Assembly: GCA_021464245.1 (NCBI GenBank)
Contig: JADCRB010000031.1
Coordinates: forward strand, 1,446,762-1,510,761
DNA length: 64,000 bases
Reading direction: 5' to 3'
Source of the DNA: Carallia brachiata
Lineage: Eukaryota; Streptophyta; Magnoliopsida; Malpighiales; Rhizophoraceae
In this document: positions 47,421-59,643 of the stretch, piece after piece
Position numbering within the stretch: position 1 is the stretch's first letter
Layout of the letters: each line of letters begins with the position of its first letter
Notes under the pieces: model-generated
Told to the model about the DNA's origin: nothing
The model's database searches: none
What the model saw: the letters and a program-made list of their open reading frames with translations, nothing else
Translations under genes and position numbers: made by a program

Positions 47421-48537
47421 CCTTGCTTGTAACTTCAAATTACAAGAAATGAGGATAAAATATGTTGCTTAAAAAGCACTATTACAATTCGAGTTATGTC
47501 CTTTAAGAACTCATCCAGTACTACTTTCCACTGGTTGTTATTATTTTTTATTTATTGAAAATTTATTAGTTTGTAAGCTATATCTTAAAAATAAAAATTT
47601 AAATTCTTAATTAATGAATTATTCTTAGAAGGATCAACCAGTAAACTATTACTTGTCAACTAAACTACACGGTACCTAATTAACGTTATCAAAGAAACTT
47701 TGAACGGATCGGTTTATGGCCAGCATAACAGATTTTTTTTTTCACTAAAAAAAAAAATTATTTGCCGATGCAATATACATCAGGCCAGGCAATGAATTGT
47801 TGGTAAAATTGATGATTTCAAATATTCATGAATCACTCAAGTGGTCATCATCGATCTTATCGGTTAAAAATATAGTTAAAAGTTTTACTCTTACTACTCA
47901 CTCACTTGTTCTTTTATTTTTGTATGAATTTGACATTCTTTTAACATTAAAAAAAATTCATGTAATTTAACCGTTTATTTTTTTGAACCACAAGCAAAGA
48001 AACAATGCATTACTAGCGACCGTTCAAGAATAATTAATTTAGGGCATTATATATTTATTTATATTATGTAACGGTTAATTAATGTAACCATTCAAGAGCC
48101 ACAGACGAGGTCCTGTGTGCGCATTTCTCCTGATAAATATTAGGTGTTTGTATTTTGTAGAGAAAATATTAAAATGTAATGTGACAATTTGATTTGATAA
48201 TTATTATAATTTTTAATAATGAAATTATATTTAATTTTATTGATACTCTTTTAAAAGTTGTTGAAGAAGGCAAAAAAATATAAAGATTATTTTAACCTTC
48301 ACTTATAAATTTTATAATTGATAAATTTGTAATAAATTTTTTTATAGTAAAAAAAAGAATAAGTAATGTAGGGTATTATATGTTTATATTTATATTACGT
48401 ACTCGTGAGTAGATTAAAGTAGCTTTGGGTAATGTCGTTACGTTCTCTGTCACGTCTTCATCCATAATTGCCACTTTGTATGCTGTGACCGGACAAACAC
48501 AGCTTCTTATGTCGTCGTTCTTCTTTTTAGGAACCGT

Positions 48538-49496
48538 TAGGACTACAAGTGAGTTGAATTGAGTTGAATTTAGTCAAGTTTGGGTATCGACTTATTTATT
48601 AAACGAGTTTAAAAATGAGGTTCTGTATCAGTATTATTTACGAATTAGCTGAGTCTCGAACCGAGTCTGCTGTTATCAAACTGAATTTTCAAATTTTTAA
48701 TAAACTGTATCATTTAATTTTATAATACCAATAAAATAATTAAAATTAAAAAATTTTATTATTACACATAAAATAAAAGGATAAAAACTATTTATTTAAA
48801 TAAAATTAAATCATTAAAAATAAATGTTCAATTTTAATGTATAAATGTAAATATATGTAATATATAATTTTGAAAATGGCTTTAATGAAATTATTTTTAT
48901 AACATATTAAATGAGTTTTTTTTAATTATTATGTAGATAAATTTTTAAACGAACTATTTATAAGTTTAACTAAATTTATCTTTACTTATACTCGGTTTAT
49001 TTATTAAATGAGTTTTGAATTTAAACTGATGTATCACTTATTTAGTTAAACGAATGAGTTTTAGTCGATTTTTTACCAGATTAAGTCACCAAACTTTTAG
49101 CGAAAGTATTGACTTACTTATAATCCTAATCACGTATAAATCTTATTCAAATAACTATATATGAAATAAAAGATATAAATTAAATTGGTAACTATTTATA
49201 CTAAAAGTTAAATGATACAATTAAGTGTTATTAATACATTAAATAAGCTTATAACGATATATATTAAACAAATTACTAATGATATATTTATCGAGGTCTA
49301 ACGAGTTTTAAACGAGCTGTTCACGAGTCTGTACCAAACCGAATCTACCCCTGTTCAGGATTGGCTCGTTTATTAAACGAGCTTTACTTTTAGACTTGTG
49401 TATCGCTTGTTTAGTAAATAAACGAGCCCGAACCGAATTCTTACCGAGCCGAGCCACTGAGTTTTTAACAAACGTATCGGCTCGTTTGTAACCCTA
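48538..49496. mobile_element. hAT-like element, 959 bp, non-coding
   Basis: Its limits come from comparison with the empty site in unit 2 at 51409-51416 ('ggaacagc'). The flanks in unit 1 are 'ggaaccgt' and 'agaacagc', a diverged 8-bp duplication. Terminal inverted repeats: left 'taggactacaagtgagttg', right reverse complement 'tagggttacaaacgagccg'. Interior AT-rich, with inverted words such as 'aaacgag/ctcgttt'. Confidence 0.82.
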
Positions 49497-49547
49497 AGAA
49501 CAGCTTTAAAAAATCAATAGCCTTTTTGCCTCTTTTTCTTCCCTAAA

Positions 49548-49917
49548 CCTTGTTTGTTTTGCAAGAGAAAAGAAAAGAAGAAAAGAAAAATATAATTATG
49601 ACTATGTATTTTTTTTTATATATTTTTTTTAATTTTCTACACCACTTCAAATAATTTTATTTTTTTTATTATTTTTTCTATTACAAATTACTATTCACTT
49701 TTTCTTTTACTATATTTCCTTTCTCCTAACTTTTTTACACAATTTCAAATAATTTTATTTTTTTCACCACTTTTTCTCTTACAAATTACTAGTCATTTTT
49801 TTTATTATATTTTTTTTTCTTAATTTTTTCTACAACTCCAAATAATTTTATTTTTTTTTTACTTTCTTTCTTTTTTCCTTCTTTTTCTCACCTTTCTTCT
49901 CACTCCAAACACACGAA
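49548..49917. mobile_element. Candidate small inserted element of about 370 bp
   Basis: Present in unit 1 of the tandem duplication but not in unit 2, where 'ttcccta aa' runs directly into 'ggcttgcc'. Ends look weakly inverted ('ccttgtttgttttgca' against 'ccttcgtgtgtttgga'). Interior is T-rich with internal near-repeats ('acaaattactattcac', 'acaaattactagtcat'). Confidence 0.5.
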
Positions 49918-50304
49918 GGCTTGCAAAAAAAATAAATAAAAACGTTTCACTGTTTAGACGCACGGGGGATGATCACTGGATTTTTTTCTTCTTGTTTTTG
50001 AAATTATAATTAAATAATTTAACATATTAGTTTGGCGCAATGGAGAATTTTATTTTTTTTTACACTGAAATAGTTAGTAATTAATTCAGCAGATGAAGAG
50101 GAGATTTTATGCTTATGAAGATGTCACCAAAAACTATTTTACACTCTACTTAAATCATAATATGGCAATGGAGATTAAGAGAGTTATAGGAAATTCTTCT
50201 AATAATTCCTCCAAAGTTGATAGATAATCTGTTTTTATCTAGACCCGAAAAATTCAATTTTATTTAAATGTGGTAGTGACCCAATAAATTTTATTTATTG
50301 TATA

Positions 50305-51823
50305 CCTTGCTTGTAACTTCAAATTACACAATATGAGGATAAATTTGTTGCTTAAAAAGTACTATTATAATTGGAGTTGTATCTTGCAAGAACTCATCTA
50401 GTACTCACTTTCCACCGGTTATTATTTTTTGTTTATTGAGAGATTTATTAGCCAATAAGCTGTATTTAAAAATAAAAATTTAAATTCTTAACTAATAAAT
50501 TATTCTTAGAAGGGTCAACCAATAAACTATTACTTGTCAACCAAACTGCACCGTCCCTAATTAAACTTATCAAAGAAACTTTGAACGGATCGGTTTACGG
50601 CCAGTATAACAGATTTTTTTTTTTCACTCAAAAAAATATTCATTTGCCGATGCAATACATCAGGCCAGGCGATGAATTGTTGGTAAAATTGATGATTTCA
50701 AATATTCATGAGTCACTCAAGTGGTCATCGTTGATTTTGTCGGTCAAAAATATAGTTGAAAGTTTTATTTTTATTACTTACATTTTTTTTATTTTGGTAT
50801 GAATTTAATTTTTTTTAATTAAAAAAATTCATATAATTTAACGGTTCAATCTTTTTAATCACAAGTACGGAAACAATCCATTACTCGCGACCGCTCAAAA
50901 TTATTAATTTAAGGCATTATATATTTATTTATATCATGTAACCGTTAATAAATGTAACCGTTCAAGAGCCACGCACGAGGTCCTGTGTGCGCGTTCATCC
51001 CTGACAAATGTTAGGTTTGCGCATTCTGTTAAGAAAATATTGAAGTATGAGGTGATATTTTGATTTAATAATTGTAATAATTTTTAATAATAAAATTATG
51101 TTTAATTTTATTAGTATTTTTTTAAGAGTTGTTAAGAGAGACATAAAAAAATATGAGCTATCTTAATTTTTGTTTATAAATTTAATAATTGATATATTCA
51201 TAATAAATTTTTTTAAATTTTTTTAATAAAAAAAAGAATAATTAACGTAGGGCATTATATATTTATATTTATATTATGTACTCGCGAGTAAATTAAAGTA
51301 GCTTTGGGTAATGTCGTGACGTTCTCTGTCACGTCTTCGTCCATAAATGCCACTTTGTATGTTGTAACCGTCCAAACACAGCTTCTTATGTCATCGTTCT
51401 TGTTTTTAGGAACAGCTTTAGATAATCAGTGACGTTTTTGCCTCTTTTTCTTCCCTAAAGGCTTGCCAAAAAAAAAAAGGATAACGTTTCACTGTTTAGA
51501 CGCACGGGGGATGATCACTGGATGTTTTTTCTTTTTTTTTGAAATTATAATTAAATAATTTAACATATTAGTTTGGCACGATGGAAATTTTTATTTTTTT
51601 TTACATTGAAATAGTTACTAATTAACTCAGCTGATGAAGCAGAGATTTTATGCTTACGAAGATGTCACCAAAAACTATTTTACACTCTACTTAAATCTTA
51701 CTTTGGCAATGGAGATTAAGAGATTTATAGGAATTTCGTCTAATAATTCCACCAAAGTTGATAGATAATCTGTTTTTATCTAGACCCAAAAAATTCAATT
51801 TTATTTAAATGTGGCAGTGACCC
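50305..51823. repeat. Tandem duplication, unit 2
   Basis: The uninterrupted partner of 47421-50283, separated from it by about 21 bases. One frame (50581-50802) is 73 codons and unrecognised, and its counterpart in unit 1 is broken, so it is unlikely to be a gene. Confidence 0.88.
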
Positions 51824-52839
51824 AAGATATCAACCACAACGCCCAGTCAAAAAAAAAAAAAAAACCACAACGCAGAAAAATAAAAGGGGAGAAAAATCAA
51901 AGCCAACCAATTTTTTTAGGGCTAACAAGCCTTATTTTATGATTGATCCAGAGGATTATGTATCTGAACCACTGTGTTTAAACTTTAAACTCTAATCAGA
52001 CACGGACCAAAGGTAGAGACAGTGTGACGCATGTGTCCCTCAATGACGTTAAAAACTACCAGCGGCCCAACCTCACTGTGTCTCTTTGGCCAACCAATTA
52101 CAGCTCACCACATCATTGCCAGTTTGCCACGCCAGAACTATCGCCGCTGGTTTTATTTTTCAACCGCTCCTACCCTTTAATTATCATGGTATAAAACGTT
52201 CAGCTGTCACTTTTATAGAGAGCCACAATCCACCAGTGTTATTAGGTAGATTGGATCTGTTACGTCATAAATCATTTGTGATACACTAATTCAATAATCT
52301 TTGTATTTTGTTTGATTTAATTATTTTTATTAAAAATAATTCATTTTGGATACGAGTCGAAGTGAGAGTTTTATAATAAATCGGTGTGTTTGTATGCACA
52401 TTACTTAAATCTAAATCTTCGTGTCCGCATTCTAACTGTTGTAGATTTATTAATTATTATGGTTACTTATTTTGAAGTCTTATTCAGTTTCATCAATGTT
52501 TAGATACACATGATAAGTCTTTTTAATGAGAAATATTAAATAAATATATTGATAAATAATTTTCAATCTCAATTCTAAAGTGTGATGATTAATATTACTT
52601 GGGTAGTTTTTTTCTAATTAAAAATATATTAAAAAAAAGGGAAAAACCCGTTTTGGACGATAGATTTAAAAGGCCAAGGTCTGAATGGAACGGGAAAAAG
52701 TCTCAATACTCTGAAAACTGGTGGGCTGGTGGCTATTAAGAGACTGCTAGCTGCAAACTTCATTCCTCTCCTCACTTCCTCACTTTTCTTCTCCTCCTTT
52801 CCTTCTTCAATTCAAGTACTCATAGAGAGAGAGAGAAAG
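51824..52839. other. Intergenic region and promoter of the PADRE gene
   Basis: No gene. The last 100 bases are CT-rich and then GA-rich (52765-52839), typical of a plant 5' UTR. A 68-codon frame at 52086 has no recognisable product. Confidence 0.45.
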
Positions 52840-53774
52840 ATGGGAAATTGTCAAGCCGTAGATGCAGCAACACTAGTGATACAACACCCAAGTGGCAAAG
52901 TTGACACTTTTTATTTGCCTGTGAGTGCTAGTGAGATTATGAGAATGAACCCAGGTCACTATGTTGCTCTTCTTCTCTCCACCACCTTGTATACATCTAC
53001 TAACAATGGTGAATGCCCCAACAACTCCGCCGCCACGGCCGCCGCAGCCACAACCATCACCAAGGGTTCTATTAGGCTGACCAGAATTAAGCTTCTTCGG
53101 CCAACTGATACTCTTGCTCTTGGCCATGTTTATAGACTCATCACCACTCAAGGTTTGTTATTTCTTGTTGCACTTTTGTTCTGCTCCTTTATTTGTTCTG
53201 TATATTGACAAGAGAGACTTTGGCTCAATTTGTGCAGTTTTAATTGGCTTTATGCCTTTTTTTTTTTTTAATCTTTTTTGTTGGGATGTTTAGAGGTTAT
53301 GAAAGGGCTGTGGGAAAGGAAACAAGCAAAGCTGAAGAAAAACCAGGCAGGGTCAGCTGAGAGGCTGGATGCAGAAGCAAGAAGATCTGAAGTAGAGAAG
53401 GAAAATCAGGTGAATTTCAAGTGAAATCATTTTTCTGATGTCATAAATTCAAAAATTTTTCCTGGATTTTCTATTGTGGAAATTAAAGGCCTATCACTAT
53501 GAAGAGGTTTCCCACATGCTAAATAAATCATGGGGGTAATACTTTTGCTTTTGCTTTTTAATGTTATATTTAATTCAAGAATAAGTTTTTTTTTTTTTTT
53601 TTTTAAATTCAGGTGATTAAAAATGAAAGGAACAGACCAAAGACAGCAGCAGCCTCAACCAACTCTGCTGCCACAGCCAGATCAAGAACATGGCAACCTT
53701 CACTGCAAAGCATCTCAGAGGCTGTCAGCCAAAATCCTGTTTTTCACCAGTCTTTCCTGCCATCTTGCACATGA
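52840..53774 (+). CDS. PADRE-domain (DUF4228) protein, 196 aa
   Basis: Three exons, 52840-53152, 53294-53409 and 53613-53774, joined in frame by GT-AG sites. The N-terminus MGNCQAVDAATLVIQHPSGK is the hallmark of the plant PADRE/DUF4228 family, followed by PVSASEIMRMNPGHYVALL and, after a serine/alanine/threonine-rich insertion (residues about 50-75), by RIKLLRPTDTLALGHVYRLIT. The second exon supplies the EVMKGLWERKQAK block and a charged stretch; the third is a polar tail ending in QSFLPSCT. Gly2 with Cys4 suggests possible N-myristoylation and palmitoylation (inferred). PADRE genes are often induced by pathogens and abiotic stress in published expression work; the molecular role is not known. 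The frame is open upstream to 52729, but only from a GTG, so the ATG at 52840 is preferred. Confidence 0.92.
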
Positions 53775-55499
53775 TACATGAGAGACTTATGGGCTCAGCA
53801 GTGGGCAAGATTTACAGGCTTGTCTAAACCTCCAAATCCAATACAGATCCCCCATGAAGACAGTTTTGTTTCAGAGCTGAGCAAATAATGAGTGAGTAAT
53901 CTCCTTCAAAATGGAAACTCGTATAGGAAAATGGTGGTGTCTCAAACATAGTTGTAAGTCAGTGCTCTTCTTCAAAAATGAGAATGAGACTTTTCTTTAG
54001 AATATGTAACATTTTGTGTCAATTTAATTTAATTATCCAAAAATCCAACCTGGTGAAAGCAGGAGATTTCCTTGAAGAGTAGAGAATCAATCATGAGAAA
54101 AAAAAGATTTTTTTTTTTTTTTTGGCTTTAATATTTAGAGCATTGATCCTGTAACAGCGATGATTATCGTTCAGTTCACATGGTGAATCTAAACCAACCA
54201 TTTTTTGGCCATTCTTATCTTACAGCATTCATGTGATCCATACATGCCATTTTCAGCACTGACCCGGCCCCGGGCATTCTTCTTCAAGGGAAAATAACAT
54301 TTCAGAAAGAAGTGTGAATAAGACAATTTTTTATGCCCAGGTGGTCCGATATCATATCACATCTGGTGAATTAAAACCATTTTTTTCCTTTGAATTAAAA
54401 CTTTTGATTTATAACTTAGAAAAAAGTATATTTTCGGAGAAAATTTTTTTAGAGAATTTTCATGATGTAACGAATTGAAAATTTTTTTGTAACTTTATGA
54501 CTTTATTGTGTAATTAAAAAGAGTAATTTTTTTTATATTTGTAATTAATACAGTTATATAATAAATTTATGAGCTGTGTTGTAAAATTTTTTTTTAATAA
54601 ATTCGTTTGGATATATAATGAAACCCTTTAAATTTTTTTATTTTTGCCGAATGAGTTTTGTTTTGGGTGAAATTTTTGTCAAATGAGTTAAAACTTTAAC
54701 TCAACTTTAAAGGGGAAAGTTAAGACGTTCGGTGATTTTGAGTTTGGATAGGATGTGGAGAAAATAATAAGTGTTGAATATTAAGTGATAATAGTTATAT
54801 TTTTAATAATAAATTTTATAATTTAATTTTTTATTATTTAAAATTTATATATTATTACTAAAATTTATAATAATATTATTATTAAAATAATTTCTTAGAC
54901 TAATTTTTCAGATAGTCATATCAAACTCAAACTTTCTGATTTCTGATTATCAAACTCAAACTTTAAAAGGTCGTAAAGTCAATTAATGGGTTACGGTAAT
55001 GCATGGACTGAAATCTCAAATGCCCTTTACTCTCAAATGGAAATTGGGCCCACTAATACTGCCGAGTGATTTACATGACAAAAAAAATAGGCAAAAGCTA
55101 TTTAAACTAACTTTATTAAGTGAGTAAACAAAATTTAATAGTCAAAAGTATACAACCAGTTTTTTATTTATTTTTCTTTCTTCAACGTGTGCAACGTTTC
55201 TTTTTTGGAGTTGCAAAAACCTTCCTCTTTTTTTTTTTTTTTTTTTGGAGAAAAACGTGTGATATTGTTAATATTTTTTTTTTCAAGTTTATTGTGTGTT
55301 GTAAGTAAATTTAAAATTTTTTGTTATATTAATATTTTTGTTACATAATATAAACATGCATGTGGGATTTCGTTAGATATAAAATAAAAAAATTTAAATT
55401 ATATGATAAAATATGGATTCTTAAAAAATAAAAATTATTAGTATTTTTACTCAAATTTCTAGTATTATTACTTAAATTTTTAATTTTGAGTACCTAACA
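53775..55499. other. 3' flank of the PADRE gene and AT-rich intergenic DNA
   Basis: The first 300 bases probably contain the 3' UTR. 54640-54980 has two copies of 'attatcaaactcaaactt' (about 54918-54970) and AT-rich sequence. No gene. Confidence 0.4.
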
Positions 55500-55975
55500 A
55501 TTAATTTTTTAAAATTATATATAAATACTCAAAATTTAAGTATAAGTAGACTCAAATTTTTAGTACTTTTACTTAAATTTCTAGTTTTCAACACCAACTT
55601 TAAAATTATATACAAATACTCAAAATTTGAGTAGTAATAGTAGACTCAAATTTTTAGTTTGGACCACTTAATTACTCAAAAATTTAAAATTATTTATAAA
55701 TACTCAAAATTTGAGTAGAAATATACTCAAATTTTTAGTATTTTATACTTAATAAATACTCAAAATTTGAGTATAAATATACTGAAATTTTTAGTATTTC
55801 TATTCAAATTTTTAATTTTTAACAATAACTACTTAATTTTTTAAAATTATGTACAAACGCTTAAAATTTGAGTAAAAGTACTTCTACTCAAATTTTTAGT
55901 TTTCAGCACTGACTACTCAATTTTTTTAAAATTATGTATAAATATTTAAAATATGAGTAGAAACTCATATTCTTC
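55500..55975. repeat. AT-rich minisatellite, period about 85-92 bp, with palindromic core
   Basis: The block 'ttaaaattat...aaatactcaaaatttgagt' recurs with its 'aaaattat' at about 55511, 55602, 55686, 55843 and 55928, plus a shortened copy near 55751. Each unit contains the palindrome 'actcaaaatttgagt' and, in between, 'actcaaatttttagt'. Units have diverged by point changes. Confidence 0.85.
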
Positions 55976-57799
55976 CTTTAATTGTCAATGTACCTGTGTG
56001 CGCGTAGTGTTAACTCCAAACTCGGCAATCGCTGTGATCGGTTTGGAAGAAATTCGTTCAGACCCAATAATACTCGGTGGAGGATCATTTCCTGTGGGTT
56101 AGGTTGAATGAGGCACATAAAACGAAGGTAAGTTCAGTTTCAGCCTGTAAATTCGATAACCGATATATTCATAATAAATTTTTTTTTACTATTAAAAAAA
56201 AAATGCTGGCACTACTTTGATTGTTGTCATTTGAAGAATGCGAATTCACGTGTCAATCGGAATAATTGGTGTGATGACTAAATCTAGGTCGAATCTAATG
56301 TGTATTGCAACGTAATCATCCGAATTGCATATACTTCCCCTAAAATTGCAGTACAATGCTTTCTAACTAGAGCGTTGAGATGCCACTTCACTTCCCTGTT
56401 ATATTCAATTAATTCACATAACCGGCCGTTGCAACTTTATTACAGACAAAAGTCCTGCAGTCCGAGCCGTTTATGCGTATTATACGATCAGCCGAAATTC
56501 TGTAAATAGATACTCTTAAAATGGTTCAGTCAAAAACAAGATACTCTTAAAATGGTGATCGGAGGTCATAGCGCAATATTCTTTAAAGCATGCAAGGAAG
56601 GTGAATTATCCATCTGTGTCCATAAAACGCTATGGGTCAGCAACTCTTTTGCCAACTTTATCACATTAATTGCCCTATATCAAATTTTTGTCTCCTGTAA
56701 CAACCATGATTGAACATACAATCGGTACAATGGGTTGTGGCCAAATTTACACGGATTAGTAGGCCATGGCAATTGGCATGTTTGACTAAGCTTGGTATCT
56801 CACATAGTATCATCCCACAAGTTGAGCCTGTCAATTAATAATTTAAGAGGGCGGGCCATGCCTTGAGTGGTGGGAAAGTATTCCCTCACCACATTAGATG
56901 GTAGTTCAAACTCTGGTCTAGTTCTCAAACGTCCTTCTCTTAAATATCTAACCGTGGAATCCCTAGACACTAGGCTGCAGACTGAAAAAAAAAAAAAATT
57001 GAGATAACAGCTCCAAAAATAAGGTGGACCACAAAAGGCTCTCATTGGCATTAAGGAACAGCTCAAATTTCGAAATCCAGACGGTTGTTGTGCTTCATCC
57101 CTTTATCACAAAATACTTGATCCCTACTTATCTTCATCCATTGCAATTAGTGAAGCTCAGCTTTGCAGCTATCCTTTGCCGTCTGCAGCTTGTAAAACGA
57201 TTCATGGAGCCGATACGCAGTCATGAGACCCAGCACTCATCAGCCCATAAGCAACTGCTAACATCTAAGCATGCGAGCAGCCGTATTATTGCGACAGCAA
57301 CAAAGCCTTCCAGGGCCTCTGAAGCATTTCACTTGTCTTGAATCTCCAGAAACTAGTTTAAGCAACGCTACCGGTCAAACCAGCTGTTAACAGTAACATT
57401 ATCCAAGTACATCCGTGGCCAGCTTACTTCACCCATTAAGTTTATGAATGAATCGAAGCGATCAATGCACCTCACCATTGTTGTTTATTCTTACATTCTG
57501 CTTCATTTCATCCATTAATATGCAGTAACAATGCACTAGACAACTGTGGTAAAGCCCACAACTCCAAAATAAAAGAAAAGGTATATCATATATCATCAGT
57601 AGTACATTCGACAAGCATTGCCATGAATACGGCGAATTTTCAAAAATTTCTTGGAACATAAAATGTAGCCATTTACCAGGACGAAGAAATATATTTGGCG
57701 AAAAGCCATGGAGGACAGAACACATCTTTCTATGATCTAAATATGAATTGCGCATAGTCAAGAAAAGCAACAAACAATTGAAAATGAGAAAATGAAATC
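55976..57799. other. Intergenic region before duplication copy B
   Basis: 56000-56190 is a relative of the dispersed repeat at 7665-7860. 56830-56960 reads on the minus strand like a degenerate tRNA-derived SINE ('gagtttgaactacc' resembles a B box), weakly. 57024-57341 (+) is a 105-codon frame in less AT-rich sequence with no similarity I recognise; 57462-57773 (-) is another open frame without a match. Neither is called as a gene. Confidence 0.35.
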
Positions 57800-57989
57800 A
57801 CAACAAAACTGCTTTGTCAATGCTTTAAAGGGAATCAGAATACTGAGCCAACTAGAATCTTCAATTCAAAATTTCCAAATTCTGCATGACTAATTGAAGC
57901 AGCTACATTCTTCTGAACTAATAGTTTTATTGTGAAAGTTAATGCAGAAAAAGAGCCAGCATGCTATTAACAAACAATAAATTTCTCAC

Positions 57990-59643
57990 AGTTCATCAAC
58001 ATTTGGGTGGAATATCTTGTTCACAAATCCAATAGAAGGAGACTTGTATGGATAAGCATCAGGAAGTTCAACGCGGATTTTCCAAACTCCACCTTCATAA
58101 AGGCCTACAAGCAATACAAGATAAATTGTCTCAAAATATTATTTAAAAGAAAACAATAAATGGTACACACATCACAAAGTTCTCATAACACTTATGGTCA
58201 ACAAATGGAAAGCAGTTAATATTCTCAATTATGTTCCTGGAATCACAAGCTGTCCAGGCCATCAAGACATAACACGTATTCTGTTCAAGGTAATGACAGG
58301 CAATATTCATGGTTGATAGGTGGAAAAAAGCACCACAAGAGAAGAGATTGTACTTTCTTTTGGACCAGGAAACTCCACATTAAATTCATTCAGTCCATCA
58401 TTTATTGTCTCCACACTGTAATCACTCATCATCCTGGATGACACAAACAACGACAGGTAAGAATCGCCACTACCAATGTAGATACATGCTGTTATCAGCA
58501 AAAGTGGAAGACATGCACTAAAATAGCTGCAGTTATAGACTATCAAACTAATATCCAGAAATTCTGACTTGAAAACATGGTTTTCGAGCAAAAAGGTTGC
58601 CAATGTCCGATCATGAACTATAAGCAGTCAACCATGAAATATGTTCTACAGTTTTTTCGTGGGGCTGTAACCAGAATTCCCCTACCTTCCAACATTTGAA
58701 CGTTTGTGGTTCTTTCCTAAACAATTGATAATTTTGCCTTAATACTGAATCTGTCAATAGGTTTTTTTCTTTTCATTTTTGTACGAACTCTGTCAACAAG
58801 ATCAAACCTGCACAGGTCTCAGACTAAGTACAAAGGTTCCTTCACAATTATTGCAGTGCCTGTAACTTCAAATCCATTGAGAATTATGTCAATTATAAAA
58901 AGTAAACAGTAATTGTATAACAAATGCAGTTATAGGTGTCAAAATAAGTTATCGTATCGGGTTCGGACAGGGTTGCTTTGAGTTCAGGTCATTTCGGGTC
59001 GGGTTACTTATGAGTCAAATTATCTTCGACTTATTTTGGATTACTTCGGGTTCAGTTCGGATTCGAGTCAACCCACGGGTTGACCATATCATAAAAAATG
59101 ATGATGTGACATTTTTTATCAAAAATTTTGAAAATTTAGAAAATTTCAAAAATTTTGTTAAAAATTCTTAAAAATTAAAGAAAAATATATGATTAAAAAA
59201 TAATTGAAAAAATTTCTTTTAAAATATTTTAAAAAATTAAAATAAAATTTAAAACTGTATAAAAAATTTCAAATACTCTAAAAAAATTATAATTAAGATT
59301 TGTATTGAAAATAATAGAATTTATACTTTTTATAATATAAAATATGTTAAATTTTTTAATTTTATTTTTTTGTTTTCTCAAGAAAATAAAAGTTCAGGTC
59401 AGACGGGTTGGGTTAGGGTTGAGTTCAGATTTGACTTAAGATTTTCGAATCATTTCGGATTTGGTCATTTTTCAAGTCGAGTTTGGATCATATTTTTTCA
59501 GGCGGGCTCTGGTCAATCTATTGAGTCAGAATCAAATTTTGATACCTTTAAATACAACACATCCAACATGCATACGTCACGCATCAACAAGAATCTAACA
59601 ACTTCATAACAGCCATCTCTCTCCCCTTCCTTGGCGAAGACAT
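57990..59643 (-). pseudogene. Truncated UBE2H/UBC4-5-6-like E2, copy B (exons 1-3 only)
   Basis: Minus-strand exons corresponding to copy A: 59643-59600, 58433-58354 and 58104-57990. Exon 3 here is 115 bases and in frame through [16 protein letters not shown], so copy B keeps the base that copy A lacks. But homology stops at about 57800, inside the following intron. Exons 4-6, which carry the active-site cysteine (SVCLDV) and the C-terminal half, are absent. The N-terminal peptide is also altered at normally constant sites (MSSPRKGREMAVMKL against [15 protein letters not shown]), and the exon 1 donor reads GTTAG instead of GTAAG. It cannot make a working E2; a short transcript remains possible because the 5' leader is kept. 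Confidence 0.88.
58931..59550. mobile_element. hAT-like MITE, 620 bp, inserted in copy B
   Basis: Copy A (near 23385) has no such sequence and serves as the empty site. Flanks 'aatgcagt' (58923-58930) and 'aatacaac' (59551-59558) differ only by transitions, as expected for an old 8-bp duplication. Terminal inverted repeats: left 'tataggtgtcaaaataag', right reverse complement 'taaaggtatcaaaatttg'. Interior 'cgggtcgggtt' and 'gggttgggtt' words plus an AT-rich core; non-coding. Confidence 0.8.

Larger units (their letters stand above)
47421..50283. repeat. Tandem duplication, unit 1 (expanded by two insertions)
   Basis: Matches 50305-51823 along its length in the same orientation: start 'ccttgcttgtaacttcaaat', middle 'gatcggtttatggccag' and 'cacgaggtcctgtgtgcgc'-like words, end 'agttgatagataatctg' and 'gtgacccaa'. 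Unit 1 is longer because of the hAT-like element at 48538-49496 and an extra stretch of about 370 bp at about 49548-49917. Without these the units are nearly equal (about 1.53 and 1.52 kb). No gene recognised inside. Confidence 0.88.

Noticed and set aside
47421..51823. Direct repeats interpreted as a pair of LTRs
   Set aside because: The units abut with about 20 bases between them, have no TG/CA ends, no internal region and no primer-binding site.
52729..52839. 37-codon in-frame N-terminal extension of the PADRE protein
   Set aside because: Begins with GTG, is hydrophobic CT-rich leader sequence, and the family starts with MGNC at the ATG at 52840.
57024..57341. 105-codon frame on the plus strand
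   Set aside because: No recognisable domain, and no splice or promoter evidence; kept only as a note in the intergenic description.
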